A stretch of 64,000 nt of DNA from Wurfbainia villosa (lineage: Eukaryota > Streptophyta > Magnoliopsida > Zingiberales > Zingiberaceae), in NCBI GenBank assembly GCA_025175895.1, contig CM046000.1, positions 95,216,753 to 95,280,752 of the forward strand. Reading direction: 5' to 3'. The position numbers and the translations under genes were made by a program. The notes beneath the pieces are model-generated. The model saw only the letters and a program-made list of their open reading frames with translations, made no database searches and was not told the origin of the DNA. This document shows, piece after piece, positions 50,378 to 60,369 of the stretch (positions within the stretch are counted from its first letter, which is position 1; every line of letters starts with the position of its first letter).

Positions 50378-51391
50378 TATTGGATCGAGAGAATCACTAG
50401 AGGGGGTGAATAGCGATCGTAAAAACTTCTTTTCTTTCGTCGAAAGCTCGAGTATTGTAGCAGAAGTAAAGACAATAAAATAAAGATAAAAACCTTTGTT
50501 TTTACTTGGTTCACAACTGAAAGGTTGCTACACTAAGGCCCCACGATCCTTGACCGTGTACGAAGGGGCAATCCACTATAAGTCTCCTCCTCATTGAAGG
50601 TAGAAGACAACGATTACAATGGAAACCAAATTGAGGATGAGGAAACAAGCCTACCTCACCTCGTTATGATGAAAACTTTGAGTACAATAAAATAGAAACA
50701 AATTGAAAGACATTAAGCTATCGACGAAGATGAATTGGAATCTCAGCGTGTCAACGACGTGTCAGTGTCGTAGCATTTTCATCAAAGTGTAGCATCCTTG
50801 GAGCACTTTAGGAGCAAAGAATGATGATCCAAAAGGGTGAAAACCCCCTTCTTTTATAGCCCTTCAAACCCTAGCTCATTGAGATTTGGATCTGAGTCAA
50901 ATCTCTTTATCTCCCAAAGATAAGAGAGGAGCTTATCTTGACTTTATTCGAGTTGGACAAATTGAATAGCAGTCGACTGATGACCTTTATCAGTCGATTG
51001 ATGCTAGCAACAATCGATTGCTAATAGCCAGCAGTCAAGTACCATCTTGGTCACTCCCCTGCAATAATGAGTTAGCACAGAAATAAAGTAATGGATACTT
51101 TGACGGTTCCTTACCATCCAATCTCGACCTAGACCTTCCCGAGAAAGTCTTAGTCAGATCGTTGCCTAAGTTCGTCCCCGTAAAAAGGACATGACCTCAC
51201 CATTAATCCACACTCGTGCTTACCTCCAGTCCTTCCCGACCTGTCACTTAGCTTTCGGTCTTCTACCTTGGTTCGTCGACTTCACGAGGTTCTCCTAGTC
51301 TCGCCCAACCACCACGGTTTCTCATCCCGAGATTCTCCGGGTGTCGCTGACCTTCAGCTTAGCTTAAACACTTTCTGCACACTTAACACAG
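50378..51391 (-). repeat. element B right LTR, part 1
   Basis: LTR end TATTGGATCG (TGTTCGATCG in the left copy). Minus-strand TATA box at 50852-50858. Upstream palindromes: CAGTCGACTG 50970-50979, CAGTCGATTG 50991-51000, CAATCGATTG 51011-51020. Interrupted by a solo LTR after CACAG. Confidence 0.85.
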
Positions 51392-53163
51392 TGAAGGAAA
51401 AATTTCTTCCCCGTTCAGTCGCTTGTGCATGGCAATCCTATCACATGTCTCCAGATTTAAAAAAAATTAATCCAGATGAAGATGGATTACCCAAGAAATC
51501 GATCCATCATCGTGCTATTCGATTTGAGTGGTCGCTTGAACAAACTTGTTGTTCAAGCAACCTAACTCTTTTCCTCGATTAGCCGCGGAATAGATGATGT
51601 ATGGATTGCCGGTTTTTGCGTTTATCTTTGGGTCCATGATCATACAATTATAATCCAATTACATAAACAAGAAAGAAAACTAAATAAGAATTATACCTCT
51701 TGTTTACCTCTTTATCTTCTATTGTATGACCTATCCTCTTATTGGATATTGTGTGGGCAACGTTCTTCCAAGAATCGAAGCCTCCTAGATCTCGTATCTT
51801 CCCTTCCTTGCTCGATCCAAGCAAAATGAAGATAGTCCTCCCTTCTTCTCCTATCTAGCGCCGACCACCAAGCCTCCTTGCTTGGTTGTTGCTGCCGGCC
51901 AAGGAGAGGGAGAGGAAGAGGTGCGTCGACCCTAGGGGAAGCCAAAACAAAACCCTAACCGACCCTAGGTGATGGAAGGAGGTGTCGGCCAAGAGATGAG
52001 CTCTTGTTGCCGCCGACCCTTGGAGATGGGGAGGTGGCGCCGCCCAAAGAGATGGGAAGGAGAAGAGAAGCCCTAGGTTACCGCCACCCACAAGGAGAAG
52101 CCAAACCCTTGCCACCACTTCTTGCCGCCTAAGCCTCCCATGCCAACTCCAAAACCCTAGCACAACTCCAATCCTTGTTGTTGCCTCCCAAGCCTCTCCC
52201 GCCAACTCCAAAAAAACCCTAGCACTTGGTTTTCGCCCAAGCCTCTTCCCTCTCTTATATAGATCTAGGCTTCATGAGGTATTTATAATAGGCTACAATA
52301 GGGACCATGAGGAGGAGTTGGATCTTGGCCACCCAATGGATCCGAACCACACAAAACCCGATCCATTAATGATGATCCATTCCACTAGAGGATTATCATT
52401 GATCTGCCTCACCAACCCCCATAATTAAATATGGGCTCCACATATTATTTGTACAAATATCTCCCTGTTTAAGATATCAAATGTCCGTTAATTAATTAAT
52501 TTATTGACAATTAATTAATTAACATCTAACTCCATGAGTAGTACCACTCAACCTCATCATCATGCTGGACCAAGTCCACCTGCAGGATTTACATGATGAT
52601 CCTTATAAGCTCCTCAAGGGGACATCATCATCCTAATACATAGGACACGATTTCCTCCTATAATCAATGACACAGCATGTAAATAATATTATTTCCCAAC
52701 TTATCGGTCCTATCGATTTAACCCATATATCTCACCCATTGGTAAATCAAAGAAATAAATATTAAGTACATGTGCCCGTTATTATATCGGGATTAAGAGC
52801 ATATACACCATAATATCTGAGGTCTGATTCAATTATGTAGTCAGCAATAAATTGAATCACCTCTAAATCGGTCCTGCTCAATACACACAAAGTGCACTAG
52901 TGTAATTCTATGGTCAAGATAAACCAATACCAAATTACACTACAACTATGCTAATGGTTTGCCTAAAACCATCTTGGTTGTGAGCCTCTACTTATACTCT
53001 ACAAGGAACTGATAACATGATCTTCTGTGCGACACCACACACCATGTTATCTACAATGTAACGTATCAAACAATATGCATAAATGCAAACAATGATCATG
53101 TGATTCCTATTTCAAAATGAAGATGTTCATACAAAGGCTAGGCTTTCAGTATGCATCCCAACA
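51392..53163 (-). mobile_element. solo LTR related to copia A, in element B right LTR
   Basis: 1772 bp with target duplication CACAG (51387-51391, 53164-53168). Read on the minus strand it starts TGTTGGGATGCATACTGAAAG and follows the copia A LTR closely (GCCTAGC, GATCATTGTTTGCA, GTAGATAACATGGTG). It lacks the minisatellite: GATCCAACTCCTCC and CCCTATTGTAGCCTA lead straight to a TATATAAG box (near 52252-52262). No interior remains. Confidence 0.88.
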
Positions 53164-53254
53164 CACAGCTCATGAGATAATAATAAGAGCTTAACTTTGA
53201 ACCTTTTCCATAATCAAAACCTAGCTTCGATTATCTGGTGGCACTACACCAACA
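53164..53254 (-). repeat. element B right LTR, part 2
   Basis: LTR start on the minus strand, TGTTGGTGTAGTGCC; followed by the target duplication CAATC. Confidence 0.82.
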
Positions 53255-53840
53255 CAATCCCCCTTAAAAAAGGACCACATTGGACCCCCTCCTCTCAAAC
53301 GACCATATTGGACCCCCTCCCCCCCTCTCAAGCCTATTCATCCTCGAAGGACTTCCTTAGGTTGATGTCCAATCCTCAACTCACTAGGACTTCCTATCAA
53401 CTATCTTATCCTCCTTGCCCAGCTAGACTTCCTACCAGTTGTCTGACCCTTCTAACCCAACTAGACTTCCTGCCAGTCATCCGATCCTCCTGACCCAACT
53501 AGACTTTCTGCTAGTTGTTTGATCCTCCTGACCCAACTGGACTTCCTACTTGGTGTCTGGTTCTCTTGATTCTGACATGGGAGCCCCACTTTCTTTGTTC
53601 GAGGTGCATGGTTTGACATGGATCATAGCTCTTATACCAATTGTTAGTGCCTAAAAAATTCATATATCTCTACAATGATATGATATTGTCCACTTTTGGT
53701 CTAAACTCTCAAGGTTTTATTTTTGGATTTTACCTAAAAGTCCTCATACCAATGAAGATATATTTTCATCTTATAAGCACATAATCTTTTCCATGTCTTA
53801 CCAATGTTGGATTTAGATTGTATTCCCAATACTCCCAAGA
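53255..53840 (-). repeat. TRIM interior and right LTR
   Basis: Interior 53255-53641 has 33-36-bp repeats (GACTTCCTNNCAGTTGTCTGACCCTNC-like, 53380-53550) and a decayed primer site ending at 53640. LTR 53642-53840; the last CA reads GA. Confidence 0.78.
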
Positions 53841-54097
53841 CGCTCAACTCCGAGAAAGCAGAGCAAGAAGAAATCTAGGTAGTACTTGATAACCCCAAGA
53901 AAACCACCTAGGTGGACACCAACCACCCCCAAGAATTGAAGCAAAGATTGGAAACTTATCTACTAAAACAAGGTAGTTTTTGTTTGGTGGCCATAAGAAG
54001 TCAAAGGAGTATCTCCTAGAGTTATAGTGCACTAGCTCAATGTCTAACTTGAGGTCAACCAGTTAGATAGAAGAAGCACCACTTCAGTCTAGAGAAG
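53841..54097 (+). pseudogene. pol: Tat-like element: lead-in to reverse transcriptase
   Basis: Frame with VVLDNPKKTT.VDTN.PQELKQRLETYLLKQ, the linker that precedes RT in Tat-type gypsy polyproteins, with stops. Continues across element D into 59609. Confidence 0.6.
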
Positions 54098-55299
54098 TGT
54101 TAGGGCAATCTCTTGCCGTAATATGGTTTTGATGGTGTGGCAAAGGGTTTAAGTTAGTGTGTTATGTTGATTTGATATGTGCGTTGAAGTCATGCAGGAC
54201 TTAGTAATTCGCACATAGAGTCGTGGCGAGTTTCACATCTCATGACTCGTGCCTTGAGTCGGTGAAGGATAGCTTTGCGGAAGCCGTGCACTTGGAGCAT
54301 CCGAGGGACCGCTGGACGAGAAGCTTGGAGTGAAGCCGGAGGAAGTAGACTTCGAGGCAAGAGACGCGAAGGAGCATTGCAGAGCCGTGCGCCTGATGCT
54401 GCCGAGGGACGTGGCCGAGAACGAAGAGAACTTCGAAGGCGAGGGACTCCGAGAGATGAGAGTGAGCGATTGTAACCCGGGGAAGGTAGCTCTTAGGTGA
54501 AACTTGGCCATTTGGCCAAGTGTCGGATGGGTTTTCCCGACACCAGTCGACTGCCATGTCATGGCAATGATCGCTTAGTCGAGTGAGTTTGACCGTATAC
54601 GATCGATCGATGGCTGAGCCGACGCCATACATGTAAGGGGCCGATCGCTAAGACGATCACGACCGGGCCAAGGCAACAGCCAATCGGGTCAATAGGGTTT
54701 TCGTTAATCGTCAGAATGATCGGGCAAATACTACGGAGGCAAAGAATATCGATGAGGTCCATCAGTCGACTACCAAGAGTTCCGTTGGACTACAACGGTC
54801 GGGATCCGACGTGTTCGGAGGCCATTGTAGTAATGACGGCGCCAAGGGCGGTGATCGGATGATGGCGGAAGAAAAAACAGCCCTCTCTATAAAAAGGGAG
54901 GGTGTAAGCCTTTGAGAGGCTAATGCTTATGCTCCAAGTGATCTTCCTAGTGCCCCACAAGCTCTAAACTCTTCTTACTCACTTTTACTCCATTCTATTT
55001 GTAAGAAGAGTGATCTTGATTGTAAAGGTTACCTCCACCTAGCTTGGTGCAAAGGAGAGACCATTTAGTGGATTGGTTTAGCGGAGTGATTCACCGAGGA
55101 TGAATCGGGGACCGTGGATTAGCGGCGTAGCCGTGAACCACGTTACATTCTCTGTTAGCGTTTGTTTTCTCGTATTTCTATTTGCTTGTTTTTATTAGTC
55201 TTTCGCTTGCGCTAATTAGTCTTGTAGACGAGCAAATACCGGCATCCAAACGAAAAGGGCTATTCACCCCCCTCTAGTCGGCCGTACCGATCCCCTACA
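54098..55299 (+). repeat. element D 5' LTR
   Basis: TGTTAGGGC to CCCTACA, 1202 bp. Palindromes CAGTCGACTG at 54544-54553 and a variant at 54773-54782, then TATAAAA at 54898-54904 and the AACCACGTTACATTCTCTG leader shared by Sirevirus-like LTRs. Confidence 0.9.
54898..54904 (+). promoter_or_regulatory. TATA box, element D 5' LTR
   Basis: TATAAAA in CTCTCTATAAAAAGGG; the 3' LTR copy is at 59197-59203. Confidence 0.7.
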
Positions 55300-55301
55300 A
55301 G

Positions 55302-55315
55302 TGGTATCAGAGCCG
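55302..55315 (+). other. primer binding site, element D
   Basis: TGGTATCAGAGCCG, two bases after the LTR end. Confidence 0.88.
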
Positions 55316-55361
55316 AGGAAAGCTTGTCGAGGACTAACCGCCACAACAAGCAACTTTCAAA

Positions 55362-57093
55362 ATGGCCGGCTCCAACATCCATCCTCCGAAGTTTGAAGGA
55401 GAATTCGCTTGGTGGAAGAAGCGAATGGAGGTATTTTTCGAAACGGATTTTGACATTATGATTACAATGGAATCCGGTTTCGTTTTGCCTAGGGATGAAG
55501 AAGGGAAGCCAATAGAGAAATCTAGGTGGACCAAAAGGCAAAGGGAAGAGCACCTTGCAAATTCAAAAGCCAAGCATCATCTCTTCAATGTGCTCCCCAA
55601 CAAGAAATCAACCGAATAGGAGAATGCCTAAGCGCCAAGGAGATGTGGGAGAAGCTAATTGAGCTTCATGAAGGCACATCCGAGGCAAAGCTAGCAAGGA
55701 GAGATCTCCTCCGCTCCCAACTATCCAATATAAAACTAGAAAAGGGAGAAAAGGTAACCTCACTACACTCTAGGTTTAAAGAAATTTTAATTGGGCTAAC
55801 AAGTGTAGGTGAGAAGTTATCAAACCGGGACATGCTCATGAAGGCCATAGATGCTTTTCCCCGGTCCTCAAAGTGGAGCTCCATGGTGGACTCATTCTAT
55901 ATCTCAAAGAATTTAGAAGTGAGCACCTTGGAGGAGTTCTTCTCAACAATGGAACTCCACGAAACTAGGCTTGAAGGAATACTAGAGAGGAGCCTAGAAT
56001 TCAACCCTCAAGAGGAGTGGCTTTGATGGCAAACAAGGGGAAGAAGAAGATGGAAGTCCTCTCCTCCTCATCCGATGAAGCCTCCTCCTCCTCCATGGAT
56101 AGCACCAAAGAAGCCTATATGGTAAGGAGGGTAAGACGTGCATTTAAGAATTTTAGATTTGATAAATCTAACGATAGGAATAGAAGACCAAGGGGGAAGG
56201 TCATATGCTACAATTGCCAAGGAGAAGGGCACATAAGGGACAATTGTCCTCTCCTAAACAAGAGCAAGGAAGAGAGGAAAAAGAAAAAAGAAAAGAAGAA
56301 GAAAAAGGGGAGCAAGAAGAAAAAGGAAGAGGAGAAGAAGACAAAGGAAAAGAGAAAGACCAAAGCTCTCAAGGCAAGGACTTGGGATGACCCATCTTCA
56401 TCCTCCTCATCATCATCGGATGAGGAGAATGCCTTTGTCACCAATTTGGCCTTGATGGCCTTTGATGACTTGGATTGCTCTTCATCCAAAAATGAAGGAT
56501 CAAGCTCAAATGGGGAGAGCTCAAATGAAGGGGGAGCTTCTACATCCTCCTCATCCGAAGAAGAAGAGGACATGGAAACTATGGTAACAAATCTAACTCC
56601 TAAGAAAATAGTTTCCATGGTTTCTAGCTTAACTAGAGAGTTATTTAGAGCTAAGAAGAAAAACAAAAGCATGCTAGATCAAATTAAGGACCTAGAAAAT
56701 AAACTAGAAAATGCATGTTTAAATAATAATGATACCTCTTCTTGCCATGATAATGCATGCTCACATGATTATATGCCTTTGGATGTTAATGATGCATGCA
56801 TAGAGGAAAATAGGGCATTAAGGGAAAAGGTAGATTATTTAACCAAAGCCCTAGAGAAATTCACAATTGGCTCAAACACGTTAAATATGATAATTGGGAG
56901 CCAAAGGGCAAGCTTCAATAAGAAAGGCCTAGGATATAAGGAAAAGAAAAATGAAAAGGCCTACAAATGCTTAATAGCTAGGGGACAAGACAAAAAGAAA
57001 GTAATTGCTAGGAAATGGATCCCCAAGGAGTATTTAGTGAACCCAATAGGAAAGAACTTATTTTGGGTTCCAAAATCCATCCTTAAGGGTTAG
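55362..57093 (+). pseudogene. gag: gag of element D, two single-base frameshifts
   Basis: Starts at ATG 55362. The first frame (to 55619) has WWKKRMEVFFETDF. A one-base loss near 55600 shifts to the frame 55613-56026 (CLSAKEMWEKLIELHEGTSEA, DAFPRSSKWSSMVDSFYIS). A second one-base loss near 56010 shifts to 56017-57093. That last part has a zinc knuckle CYNCQGEGHIRDNC at its residues 64-77, a Lys/Glu-rich tract, Ser/Asp-rich acidic stretches, a coiled coil (LDQIKDLENKLENAC) and the terminal WIPKEYL...FWVPKS. Total about 575 residues. Apart from the two shifts it is well kept, and both sit in G runs, where base errors are common. Capsid function only; protease, integrase and RT are absent. Confidence 0.85.
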
Positions 57094-58405
57094 AAAACCC
57101 CTAGGGTAGTCAACCATATGAACTTGACCTATATCATATTTTGGTTGACTTAGGATGACGGGACAACATTTTTTAGATAGTGTTGGGTGATGATAACGTG
57201 CCCATAAATAGGTAATAATGCTTAAATCATGATGATTAATGTAATTGCTATGTATGTTTTAAATCATGATTTATGATTTTGATATTTGGCATGTTATCAT
57301 GAGAAATAGGGTTGAATCATGTTTTAGGTGATACTTTGTTTGTTATCATCATATAATACCTAATGCATGACTATTATTTAATGAATACATGTATTTCATG
57401 ATCATAATGTAGAATTCATTCATATATGTCATTATGATCATGTTAATTGTTAGGTTGATACTTAACCATGATAGAATTGCATGAATATATTGGTTAAGTA
57501 TATACAAATACCCCCTAGGATGCATCTCACACTCACTATAGGCTAACTTGATTGCAAACTTAGCATGGGTGAGATGTTAGGATGATACAAATGTCCACTA
57601 ATGCCTATGGCATTTAGATGGTCATTTAAAGTATCAAAATAGCAATAATAGACCAATCATGGGGAAGGCTTATGTTTAATTCATAGACATATTGCCCAAA
57701 GATCATGGTTGGATATTTCATATGTTTTCAAAATAATTTCTTAATCTAAAATCTATGTATTCATGTTTTGGAACAACTCGAAGCAAGACTAGGTGCTAAA
57801 ATGGATACTAACATGCTCAAAAACTAGTGGTTTTTCAAGTGTTTGGATTTTTGGCAAATCTCGGAAAATATAATGATTTTTCATGAAAAACTATTTTTCC
57901 TTGATAGATATACTTAAGAGAAATATGCTCCTAAAATTTCATGATTTTTTGAATTTTCTGGAATTTTTAATGCATTTCTGAAATTCGCCCAGAAAATCAG
58001 AATTTCGGAATCAATTGTGCCAGTCGACTGCCATACTGATAGCAGTCGACTGCTCACCTGAAAATCAGCCTGCAATTCTCTGATTTCAGATTTTAATCAT
58101 GTTTTTTGGTATTTTCCCTCTTTATACTTGATGCCATGAGCTTATAACTTAGTGTTAATCTTTTTGATGGTGTCAAAGGGGGAGAAATAAGTATGTTTAA
58201 GTTAATTACTTTAGGGGGAGAAATATATTTTAGGGGGAGAAATATATGATAGGGGGAGAAAATTTGCATAGAGAGTTTCATGGATTAAGGGGGAGTTGCA
58301 TGTTGCTATATCATGTTTATCTTTACATGCTTTCTTACCTTAGAATTTATATCAAATGTTTTTACCTAACTTAAACGGATTGCCACACATCAAAAAGGGG
58401 GAGAT
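57094..58405 (+). other. 3' non-coding interior and PPT of element D
   Basis: AT-rich with many CATGAT/ATCATG phrases. Palindromes CAGTCGACTG lie at 58021-58030 and 58043-58052. Four spaced AGGGGGAG tracts follow (58203-58290), then AAAAAGGGGGAGA at 58392-58404 as PPT. No ORF. Confidence 0.75.
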
Positions 58406-59608
58406 TGTTAGGGCAATCTCTTGCCGTAATATGGTTTTGATGGTGTGGCAAAGGGTTTAAGTTAGTGTGTTATGTTGATTTGATATGTGCGTTGAAGTCA
58501 TGCAGGACTTAGTAATTCGCACATGGAGCCGTGGCGAGTTTCACATCTCATGACTCGTGCCTTGAGTCGGTGAAGGATAGCTTTGCGGAAGCCGTGCGCT
58601 TGGAGCATCCGAGGGACTGCCGGACGAGAAGCTTGGAGTGAAGCCGGAGGAAGTAGACTTCGAGGCAAGAGACGCGAAGGAGCATTGCAGAGCCGTGCGC
58701 CTGATGCTGCCGAGGGACGTGGCCGAGAACGAAGAGAACTTCAAGGCGAGGACTCAGAGAGATGAGTGAGCGATTGTATCCCGGGAAGGTATCTCTTAGG
58801 TGAAACTTGGCCATTTGGCCAAGTGTCGGATGGTTTTCTCGACACGATCATTGTCCATGTCATAGCGATCGCTCTAATCAGTGAGTTCACCGGTATACGA
58901 TCCGGAATGTGGCTAGAATGATCGCCATACATGGGCGCCGATCGCGCCAAGATTATCGATCGATCGGCGCGCAATGATCGTAGTCAATAGGGTTTTCGCC
59001 ATTGACCGTCAGAGCCGACCGGGCGCGATCGACGGAGGTAGCGATCGATGACGAGTCCATCGACCGATCGCCAAGAGTTCCGTTGGACTACAACGGTCGG
59101 GATCCGACGTGTTCGGAGGCTATTGTAGTGACGGCAGTCGACTGCCAAGGGCGGCAGTCGACTGATGGCAGCCAACGGGAAGAAAACAGCCCTCTCTATA
59201 AAAAGGGAGGGTGTAAGCCTTTGAGAGGCTAATGCTTATGCTCCAAGTGATCTTCCTAGTGCCCCACAAGCTCTAAACTCTTCTTACTCGCTTTTACTCC
59301 ATTCTATTTGTAAGAAGAGTGATCTTGATTGTAAAGGTTACCTCCACCTAGCTTGGTGCAAAGGAGAGACCATTTAGTGGATTGGTTTAGCGGAGTGATT
59401 CACCGAGGACGAATCGGGGATCGGGGATTAGCGGCGTAGCCGTGAACCACGTTACATTCTCTGTTAGCGTTTGTTTTCTCGTATTTCTATTTGCTTGTTT
59501 TTATTAGTCTTCCGCTTGTGCTAATTAGTCTTGTAGACGAGCAAATACCGGCATCCAAACGAAAAGGGCTATTCACCCCCCTCTAGCCGGCCGTACCGAT
59601 CCCCTACA
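58406..59608 (+). repeat. element D 3' LTR
   Basis: 1203 bp. Matches the 5' LTR except at 58840-59170, where the two differ heavily. Palindromes at 59135-59144 and 59155-59164. Confidence 0.9.
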
Positions 59609-59815
59609 AGAAGGATAAAATAATCAATGCTAAAGTAACTAAGATATTGGAGGCAAGCATATCCGAGAAGTTCAATTCATGACTTGGTTATCCAACGTAG
59701 AACTTGTACCAAAAATAGTAGATAAGTGGAGAGTTTATGTAGATTTTTAGGATTTAACTAAAGTATGCCTGAAGGATTGTTACCCTCTTTCTCGAATGGC
59801 CCAAATGGTGGATTC
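59609..59815 (+). pseudogene. pol: Tat-like element: reverse transcriptase N-terminal part
   Basis: KIINAKVTKILEASISEKF, a decayed TWLANVV..K-type stretch and KDCYPLSRMAQMVDS, matching the (C)PKDxYPLPRIDQxVD block of gypsy RT. Stops present. Interrupted by a TRIM at 59816. Confidence 0.72.
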
Positions 59816-60364
59816 TGTTAGTGCATATAAGATCCACATATCTCCACAATGGTATGATATTGTCCACTTTGGGCCCAAGCCAATGGAGATATCTTTTTTC
59901 TTATAAGCACATGATCTTTTTCCATGTCTTACCAATGTGGGACTTTGATTGTATTCCCCATACTCCCAACAATCCCCCCTCAAACGAAGGACCACATTGG
60001 GCCCCCCCTCAAGCCTATCCCTCCTCGAAGGATTTTCTCTGCTTGATGTCCGATCTTCAACCCACCAGGACTTCCTGCCAGTTGTTCGGTCCCCCCGACC
60101 CAACTAGACTTCCTTCCTGATGTCTGGTTCTCTTGATCCGGACGTGGGAGCTCAACTTCCTTCGTTCGAGGTTCATGGCTTGACATGGACCATGGCTCTG
60201 ATACCAATTGTTAGTGCATATAAGATCCACATATCTCCACAATGGTATGATATTGTCCACTTTGGGCCCAAGCCAATGGAGATATCTTTTTTCTTATAAG
60301 CACATGATCTTTTTCCATGTCTTACCAATGTGGGACTTTGATTGTATTCCCCATACTCCCAACA
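59816..60364 (-). mobile_element. young TRIM element
   Basis: 549 bp. LTRs 59816-59971 and 60209-60364 are 156 bp each and identical by direct comparison. Perfect target duplication GATTC (59811-59815, 60365-60369). Minus-strand primer site at 60206-60190 (TGGTATCAGAGCCATGG) and purine tract near 59972-59985. Its LTRs lack about 43 bp present in the 199-bp LTRs of the TRIM at 46688. No coding capacity. Confidence 0.93.
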
Positions 60365-60369
60365 GATTC

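Larger units (their letters stand above)
36591..53254 (-). mobile_element. Sirevirus-like gag-only element B
   Basis: Target duplication CAATC at 36586-36590 and 53255-53259. The 3' LTR consists of 36591-37361, 46466-46687 and 47399-47489. The interior is 47490-50377 (2.9 kb) and the 5' LTR is 50378-51391 plus 53164-53254. The left LTR was split by copia C and a TRIM, the right LTR by a solo LTR. The interior has a decayed primer site (50364-50376), gag (50119-48695), about 1.2 kb non-coding with purine tracts, and a PPT. There is no room for, and no trace of, pol. Confidence 0.85.
36388..53840 (-). mobile_element. TRIM element carrying element B inside it
   Basis: Left LTR 36388-36587, interior 36588-36590 plus 53255-53641, right LTR 53642-53840. 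Between them lies element B, flanked by the duplicated CAATC that rejoins the TRIM interior exactly (compare 59970-59975 in the young TRIM). Without B it is about 790 bp. Its own target duplication is decayed (CACTA at 36383-36387, CGCTC at 53841-53845). No coding capacity. Confidence 0.75.
54098..59608 (+). mobile_element. gag-only Sirevirus-like element D, structurally complete
   Basis: 5511 bp. LTRs 54098-55299 and 58406-59608, target duplication AGAAG (54093-54097, 59609-59613). Primer site 55302, gag 55362-57093, about 1.3 kb non-coding, purine tracts, PPT before 58406. The LTRs agree almost base for base outside their palindrome region. The interior (3.1 kb) contains no pol, so this is a non-autonomous element that keeps its capsid gene. 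Confidence 0.9.

Noticed and set aside
56208..56672. 154-codon minus-strand ORF rich in Ser and Phe
   Set aside because: Antisense shadow of the Lys/Glu- and Ser/Asp-rich part of gag D.
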